A stretch of 37,180 nt of DNA from Candidatus Magasanikbacteria bacterium CG_4_10_14_0_2_um_filter_37_12 (GTDB lineage: Bacteria > Patescibacteriota > Patescibacteriia > Magasanikbacterales > UBA922). The notes under the pieces were generated by a model that was given only the letters and a program-made list of their open reading frames with translations, was not told where the DNA came from and did not search any database. Location of the stretch: the NCBI GenBank assembly GCA_002793015.1, contig PFPK01000018.1:1-37180 (forward strand), given 5' to 3'. Of the stretch, positions 32,967 through 37,180 are shown one piece after another (within the stretch, counting starts at the first letter, position 1; each line of letters begins with the position of its first letter). The position numbers and the translations under genes are program-made.

Positions 32967-33269
32967 ATGTTCAACAAGCTAAAACAATTCAAAGACATCC
33001 GCACCCAAGCCAAAACTATCCAAAGCGCTCTGGCAGATGAATCTATCACAGTCAAAGAAGCTGGTGACAAAGTTGTTCTCACTATGGATGGCAATATGAA
33101 GCTCACTGCTCTTGCCATTGATGACGACCTCATGAATGCCGATAGCAAAGACAAATTGATCAAGGCGATCAAAGATGCTCACGAAAGCGCCATGAAAAAA
33201 ATGCAACGCATCATGGCCATGAAAATGAAAGAGATGGGTGGGTTTCCGAATATCCCAGGCTTGTCTTAA
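32967..33269 (+). CDS. YbaB/EbfC nucleoid-associated protein
   Basis: 100 residues. The family pattern is present: a first helix (KLKQFKDIRTQAKTIQSALADE), the strand core ITVKEAGDKVVLTMDGNMKLTALAIDDDLM, and a second helix ending in MKKMQRIMAMKMKEMGGFPNIPG. The protein binds DNA as a dimer and is very often encoded beside recR, as here, so its place supports the naming. It is transcribed between dnaB and recR. Confidence 0.93.
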   Translation: MFNKLKQFKDIRTQAKTIQSALADESITVKEAGDKVVLTMDGNMKLTALAIDDDLMNADSKDKLIKAIKDAHESAMKKMQRIMAMKMKEMGGFPNIPGLS

Positions 33270-33272
33270 CAT

Positions 33273-33369
33273 CTCCTCCCCTATGAGGGGAGGTTGGGAG
33301 GGGTCTTTAGCGAGATACAACATTGTGACTCGAGTGCAGACCCCCTCTGACTCCCCCTTATAGGGGGAG
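33273..33369. repeat. Imperfect palindromic intergenic element between ybaB and recR
   Basis: The left arm 33273-33306 (with ctcccctatgaggggagg and gggaggggtct) is complementary to the right arm 33339-33369 (agaccccctct, ctcccccttataggggg). Each arm is itself a small hairpin. Elements of this layout, with runs such as cctcccc, gaggggagg and gaccccct, occur in the gaps of many bacterial genomes as miniature palindromic repeats. Confidence 0.8.
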
Positions 33370-33379
33370 AATATACCTT

Positions 33380-33976
33380 ATGCCGTATTCTCGTTCGATT
33401 GAAAAACTCATCAAAGCTTTTTCCAAGCTCCCCACGGTAGGCCCTCGCACGGCCGAACGTTTTGTATTTCATCTCCTCCGATCTGGGAAAAAAGATGTTG
33501 GAGAATTGACGATGGCTCTAAAAAATTTGATTGATAATATCAAAAGTTGCGAGCTGTGTTGGGATTTTTCGGATCAATCTCCCTGTGAAATTTGCTCTGA
33601 TACTAGAAGAGACCAGACGAAAATATGTGTGGTCACTCATCCTCAGGATATGCAGGTCTTCGAGAAAACTGGCGAATACAAAGGTCTGTATCATATTTTG
33701 AGGGGGGTGATAAAACCAGGCGATGAACAAAATGTTAAATTTTTGAAAATTAAAGAACTATTGGAGCGAGTTAAAATGCCGACAGTGGAAGAAGCCATCC
33801 TCGCTCTCAATCCTGACTTGCCTGGTGAGACGACCATGATGTTTCTAGAAAAGAAAATAAAAGAACAAAACCCCCAAACCAAAATCACTCGTCTGGCTCG
33901 TGGTCTGCCGATGGGTAGCGATGTGCGGTACGCTGATGAGATTACTCTGGGTAGTGCTTTGAAGAATCGGATGTAA
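33380..33976 (+). CDS. recR: Recombination protein RecR
   Basis: 198 residues, usual length. The helix-hairpin-helix (LIKAFSKLPTVGPRTAERFVFHLL) is followed by a four-cysteine zinc finger (CELCWDFSDQSPCEIC), a Toprim domain (KICVVTHPQDMQVFEKTGEYKGLYHILRGVIKPGD) and the end VRYADEITLGSALKNRM. RecR clamps on DNA with RecF/RecO to load RecA at gaps. In the Toprim core the usual VVExxxD is VVTHPQD, so the Glu of that position is Thr. It follows ybaB, the standard order. Confidence 0.96.
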   Translation: MPYSRSIEKLIKAFSKLPTVGPRTAERFVFHLLRSGKKDVGELTMALKNLIDNIKSCELCWDFSDQSPCEICSDTRRDQTKICVVTHPQDMQVFEKTGEYKGLYHILRGVIKPGDEQNVKFLKIKELLERVKMPTVEEAILALNPDLPGETTMMFLEKKIKEQNPQTKITRLARGLPMGSDVRYADEITLGSALKNRM

Positions 33977-34121
33977 TTGCGGAATTACCCATAGCCTCGG
34001 ACATTTTGTATTAAATATGATAAGATATATATAAACGAATAAAGTAAAATAATTAAAAGTTTTTATCCACTTGGCATATATATAATTTGGGGGCTATTTT
34101 AAAAACAATTTGACCAACAAC

Positions 34122-35192
34122 ATGACAGACAATATTGTAAAATTGATTGAAAAAAAAGAATGGATAAAAAGATGGGCTGGTTCCTATACTTTTATTTCAG
34201 CTTCCTACTGGGGAAAACAATACAAGACATCGCTTAAACGTGAACTTGGTATCGGCTTTAATCATTCACTGCTTGTTCACAAAAAAGGAACTGTGTCTTT
34301 TTATTTGGTTAAAAGTGAATTGGATAATTTTGGCAACACATTAGCAAAAAAAGCGACCAAAAATAACAAAGTTGCCATTCAGTGGTGCCTTAAGTTAAAA
34401 GATAATGCCGACATGATCACTAAAATCATGAAAAAATTGCAAGGGGAAATACCTTCAAAAACTGAGTATCAGGAATTTCTGGTTGCTTTTGACAGGCATC
34501 TTCCTCTACACAATGCCATGAAAAAAACTGTTGATTACTTTTCTATTGAAATATTGAATGAGTTGCTTCCACATTTTAAAGACGCTCGTCTATATACTGA
34601 ACATGTATACAGCGACACAGAAAGTTTTTTCCGTAGTGTTACGAAAAAAATTGCGGAAAAAGAAAAATACAACTCAGACTATTTAACCTGCCTGACACAA
34701 TTGGAATTTGAAAATTATTTGCAGACTAATAAACTACCAAATGAAAAAATCCTACAAACTCGCTTTGAGTCAAGTCTTTTATATTTTGAAAACACCAAAG
34801 AATACATAAAGACAGGCAAGCAAGCAAAAAATATTGAAGAACTAATATTTAGCAAGTCAACCCAAGGTAAAAAAGAAATTAAGGGTGTGTCTGCATACCA
34901 AGGTATAGCGATCGGAACAGTCAGAATAATACCTGACCCACATCAAATTGGTACTTTTAATAAAGGTGATATTTTAATTACAGGAATGACCCGCCCAGAA
35001 TTTTTGCCTGTTATGAAAAAGGCCTCTGCAATTGTGACGGATGCTGGCGGAATATTGTGTCATGCGGCCATATCTGCACGAGAATTAAAAATTCCGTGTG
35101 TAGTCGGTACACAACTAGCATCGTCCATTTTTCATGACGGTGATACAATTAAAGTAGATGCCAACACCGGTGTCGTTTCATTAACAAAATAA
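34122..35192 (+). CDS. Protein with C-terminal PEP-utiliser (phosphohistidine) swivel domain
   Basis: 356 residues from the ATG at 34122 (a TTG at 34110 would add four). Residues 1-250 are a mostly helical domain I do not recognise (WIKRWAGSYTFISASYWGKQYKTS...). From about 255 to the end is a PEP-utilising-enzyme mobile domain: GVSAYQGIAIGTVRIIPDP, then FNKGDILITGMTRPEFLPVMKKASAIVTDAGGILCHAAISARELKIPCVVGT with the phosphate-carrying histidine in GGILCHAAI. In PEP synthase and PPDK this domain works with an ATP-grasp and a barrel domain, and neither is present. A tandem relative follows four bases downstream. Confidence 0.85.
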   Translation: MTDNIVKLIEKKEWIKRWAGSYTFISASYWGKQYKTSLKRELGIGFNHSLLVHKKGTVSFYLVKSELDNFGNTLAKKATKNNKVAIQWCLKLKDNADMITKIMKKLQGEIPSKTEYQEFLVAFDRHLPLHNAMKKTVDYFSIEILNELLPHFKDARLYTEHVYSDTESFFRSVTKKIAEKEKYNSDYLTCLTQLEFENYLQTNKLPNEKILQTRFESSLLYFENTKEYIKTGKQAKNIEELIFSKSTQGKKEIKGVSAYQGIAIGTVRIIPDPHQIGTFNKGDILITGMTRPEFLPVMKKASAIVTDAGGILCHAAISARELKIPCVVGTQLASSIFHDGDTIKVDANTGVVSLTK

Positions 35193-35195
35193 TCT

Positions 35196-36650
35196 ATGTC
35201 CAATAATAAAAATGAATTTGATTGGATTAAGAATATCAAATGGGTAAAAATGAAAGAACGCGATATAGATATTGCACTTGAATCTTTTTATACTAAAGGT
35301 TATGGGGAAAAATATTTTAAAAAAATAGGAATAAATTTTAGCATAGGCAACCAATTAGTTTTCAGTGATGGAAGAATTTTCTTTGACCAAAAAGACATAG
35401 ATGACGCCACACACTTGTTGTTAGAAAAAAAAGATAAATTACCCAAGTATGCATTAAAGATTACCGACCATTGCATTAAACAGCTTAAGAAATGCGAGCA
35501 ATTTTTAAAAAAACATAAAAAGACGAACTTTAGTAAAATTTCAGACGGCAACTTTAGAAAAATATGCTCAGAATTTATAGAAGTAATCTATAATCTTATT
35601 CCGCAGGCTTTTTTTGTCTCTGAAATCTTAGAAAAAGTAGCATCAGAAAAAATTATAGCATCGCTAAAAAACCACACTAGTGATCCGGTATCGTTATACA
35701 CAAAATTGGTTATACCAACTCAACCAAGCAGGTTAGGGCGGGAATATGTAGAACGCCTTGCACTTGCGCTAAAATTACAGCAAAAAAATTCAATCGATAG
35801 CGGGATCAAAAAATATTTAAATAAATTTGGCTGGGTGGCGCTATACAGCCCGATAGACGATTTATATACAAAAGAAAAAATATTAACAGAAATTAAAAAA
35901 TTGAGTGAAAAATCAAATTTGGCCGATGAATTGAAACAGGCAAAACGCAAAGAGATTGAATTAAAAAAAATAGCCGCTCAAGCATGGCAAACAGTCAAAC
36001 TATCCACTCATGATCATTTGTTAATCAAAGTCATGCAAAAAAACGCTTGGGTGAGAACGTATCGTCGTGAATTAATTAGCGAGATTTTTTTTCAAATGAG
36101 ACCGATGTATATAAAATGTGCACAGAAACTGAATTTAAAATTTTCCGATTTAAGACAGGTTGCGTGTTGGGAAATTATTGAACAATTTAACAATCCTGAG
36201 AAAAATTTTGATAATATGATTGAGGATAGAAAATCTGGATATGTATTCCTACAACAAAAAGACGTGGTTCAAATTATCTCCGGCAAATCAATATCTAAAA
36301 TTTTTGATCCTGAAAAAAATTCAACAATAAACGCTGAATTGAAAGGCTTACCAGTATACCATGGACAGGCCGTTGGGCCAGTAAAAATTATTCATAAAAA
36401 AGAAGATCTTGCAGGCTTCAAAAAAGGAGAAGTTTTGGTAGCTCCCACAGTTGGCACATGGATGATGCCGGCCGTAGAGAAATGCATCGCTATCATAACT
36501 GATGCAGGTGGGGTGTTAAGCCATACCGCTATTGTGGCACGCGAATTCAAGAAGCCTTGCATAGTTGCAACAAAGCATGCTACAAAAATATTAAAAAACG
36601 GTCAAATAGTTACCATAGATACTCAACTTAATTTAATTAAGTTGAAATAA
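35196..36650 (+). CDS. Second PEP-utiliser swivel-domain protein, tandem paralogue
   Basis: 484 residues, starting 3 bases after the previous stop, so translation is probably coupled. The N-terminal 370 residues are helical and charged, beginning FDWIKNIKWVKMKERDIDIALESFYTKGYGEKYFKKIGI, without a known fold. The C-terminal domain (about 395-484) reads GLPVYHGQAVGPVKIIHKKED, GEVLVAPTVGTWMMPAVEKCIAIITDAGGVLSHTAIVAREFKKPCIVAT; the histidine in GGVLSHTAI is the canonical phosphocarrier. As in its neighbour, no ATP-grasp is seen. Family members with this shape are frequent in CPR genomes and unassigned. Confidence 0.85.
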   Translation: MSNNKNEFDWIKNIKWVKMKERDIDIALESFYTKGYGEKYFKKIGINFSIGNQLVFSDGRIFFDQKDIDDATHLLLEKKDKLPKYALKITDHCIKQLKKCEQFLKKHKKTNFSKISDGNFRKICSEFIEVIYNLIPQAFFVSEILEKVASEKIIASLKNHTSDPVSLYTKLVIPTQPSRLGREYVERLALALKLQQKNSIDSGIKKYLNKFGWVALYSPIDDLYTKEKILTEIKKLSEKSNLADELKQAKRKEIELKKIAAQAWQTVKLSTHDHLLIKVMQKNAWVRTYRRELISEIFFQMRPMYIKCAQKLNLKFSDLRQVACWEIIEQFNNPEKNFDNMIEDRKSGYVFLQQKDVVQIISGKSISKIFDPEKNSTINAELKGLPVYHGQAVGPVKIIHKKEDLAGFKKGEVLVAPTVGTWMMPAVEKCIAIITDAGGVLSHTAIVAREFKKPCIVATKHATKILKNGQIVTIDTQLNLIKLK

Positions 36651-36663
36651 AAATTTTAAATTT

Positions 36664-37180
36664 ATGACAAAAAATGAAGTAAACTTTTTAACTCGCCACG
36701 CGCAATCAGAACGTCACGACCCTCTGCGTGCTTCAAAAGAATATCCCAGTCTCACAATTGAAGGCGTGGAACAGTCAAAAGATACTGCAAAAAACAAGAT
36801 ATTGGAATTGATTAAAAGTGCACAGGAAGGAGCAATTATATTTATTGGCGGGGCTTCTGACCAAGCACGCACCGCACAAACAGCAGAAATCTACGGAGAC
36901 GCTTTGGAAGAAGTCATTTACGATCAAACAAATAATGAAGAAATTGAAATTGTGACAAAAAAAAATATAGACGAACTAATCAAAGCATCAAATAAAAAAC
37001 AGGCTAAGGATGTTGCCAAACAAGATCCTGAAAGATCTTTGGCACAAATTGACAGTGATATGGCGAAGACACCAGATTACGAAGATGTTTTACAACAAAT
37101 TACCGAGTATTTGAAAAATGAAAACCCCAGAAAAAAAATAGTAATAGCTTTCCCCGCTCAACTTAAAGGTTTTTCCTATG
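36664..37180 (+). CDS. Histidine-phosphatase superfamily protein, 3'-truncated
   Basis: The frame from ATG 36664 is open to the end of the window, so the true end is outside. The visible 172 residues begin MTKNEVNFLTRHAQSERHDPLRAS; the RHAQSE segment is the RHG(E/Q) motif that carries the catalytic phospho-histidine in phosphoglycerate-mutase-like phosphatases. A middle part (IIFIGGASDQARTAQTAEIYGD) corresponds to the RAxQTAxxI motif around the second arginine. The last His lies beyond the window. It follows the two swivel proteins with a 13-base gap, which may be functional or chance. Confidence 0.8.
   Translation, partial: MTKNEVNFLTRHAQSERHDPLRASKEYPSLTIEGVEQSKDTAKNKILELIKSAQEGAIIFIGGASDQARTAQTAEIYGDALEEVIYDQTNNEEIEIVTKKNIDELIKASNKKQAKDVAKQDPERSLAQIDSDMAKTPDYEDVLQQITEYLKNENPRKKIVIAFPAQLKGFSY

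Overview
The window is AT-rich and reads like a chromosome segment of a Candidate Phyla Radiation (Patescibacteria) bacterium. The grounds are short intergenic gaps, the typical CPR gene types (PEGA-domain protein, long-form RmlA with a beta-helix, large multi-TM glycan proteins, lone PEP-swivel proteins, a VirB4-neighbour-like membrane protein) and salvage-style cofactor genes. The exact lineage cannot be fixed from this sequence. TGA and TAG behave as ordinary stops. I saw no rRNA, tRNA or CRISPR array.

Region 1 (1-2463): the 3' end of an unrecognised protein, then a small membrane-anchored protein gene broken by a one-base frameshift. This gene is bracketed by a 19-bp perfect inverted repeat and preceded and followed by two stem-loops whose stems differ but whose loops are alike.

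Region 2 (2675-7250), the most notable part: a consensus sigma-70-type promoter, a compact cobalamin riboswitch, an intrinsic terminator, then a lipoprotein with a DUF4430 (transcobalamin C-terminal-like) domain, an 804-aa secreted protein joining DUF4430 to an alpha/alpha-barrel, a second small lipoprotein, and a 178-aa membrane protein of ECF S-component size. Together these look like a B12-regulated cobalamin capture and uptake locus, built from the same two folds as animal intrinsic factor/transcobalamin. A bidirectional terminator ends it.

Region 3 (7314-12647, minus strand): a conserved membrane protein, a small membrane protein, a stand-alone riboflavin kinase, lumazine synthase, a CtpA-type protease and a divergent MurA. 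A PEGA-domain protein runs the other way (12716-14047).

Region 4 (14098-24073, minus strand): a surface-polysaccharide block with long-form RmlA, four GT2 glycosyltransferases, an RmlD-like reductase, RmlB and two cupins, plus an asparaginase with an altered GTDT motif, a Nudix hydrolase and a HIT protein. Two divergently transcribed, apparently paralogous 750-aa membrane proteins follow (24113-28720), then a GNAT acetyltransferase, a dead IS200-like/RAYT transposase remnant, a GIY-YIG protein and a GT4 glycosyltransferase. Heptanucleotide tandem arrays, each with a different unit, are scattered through this block, almost all inside glycan genes.

Region 5 (31452-37180, plus strand): DnaB, YbaB, RecR, then two tandem proteins carrying a PEP-utiliser phosphohistidine swivel domain without an ATP-grasp domain, and a histidine-phosphatase-family gene cut by the window end.
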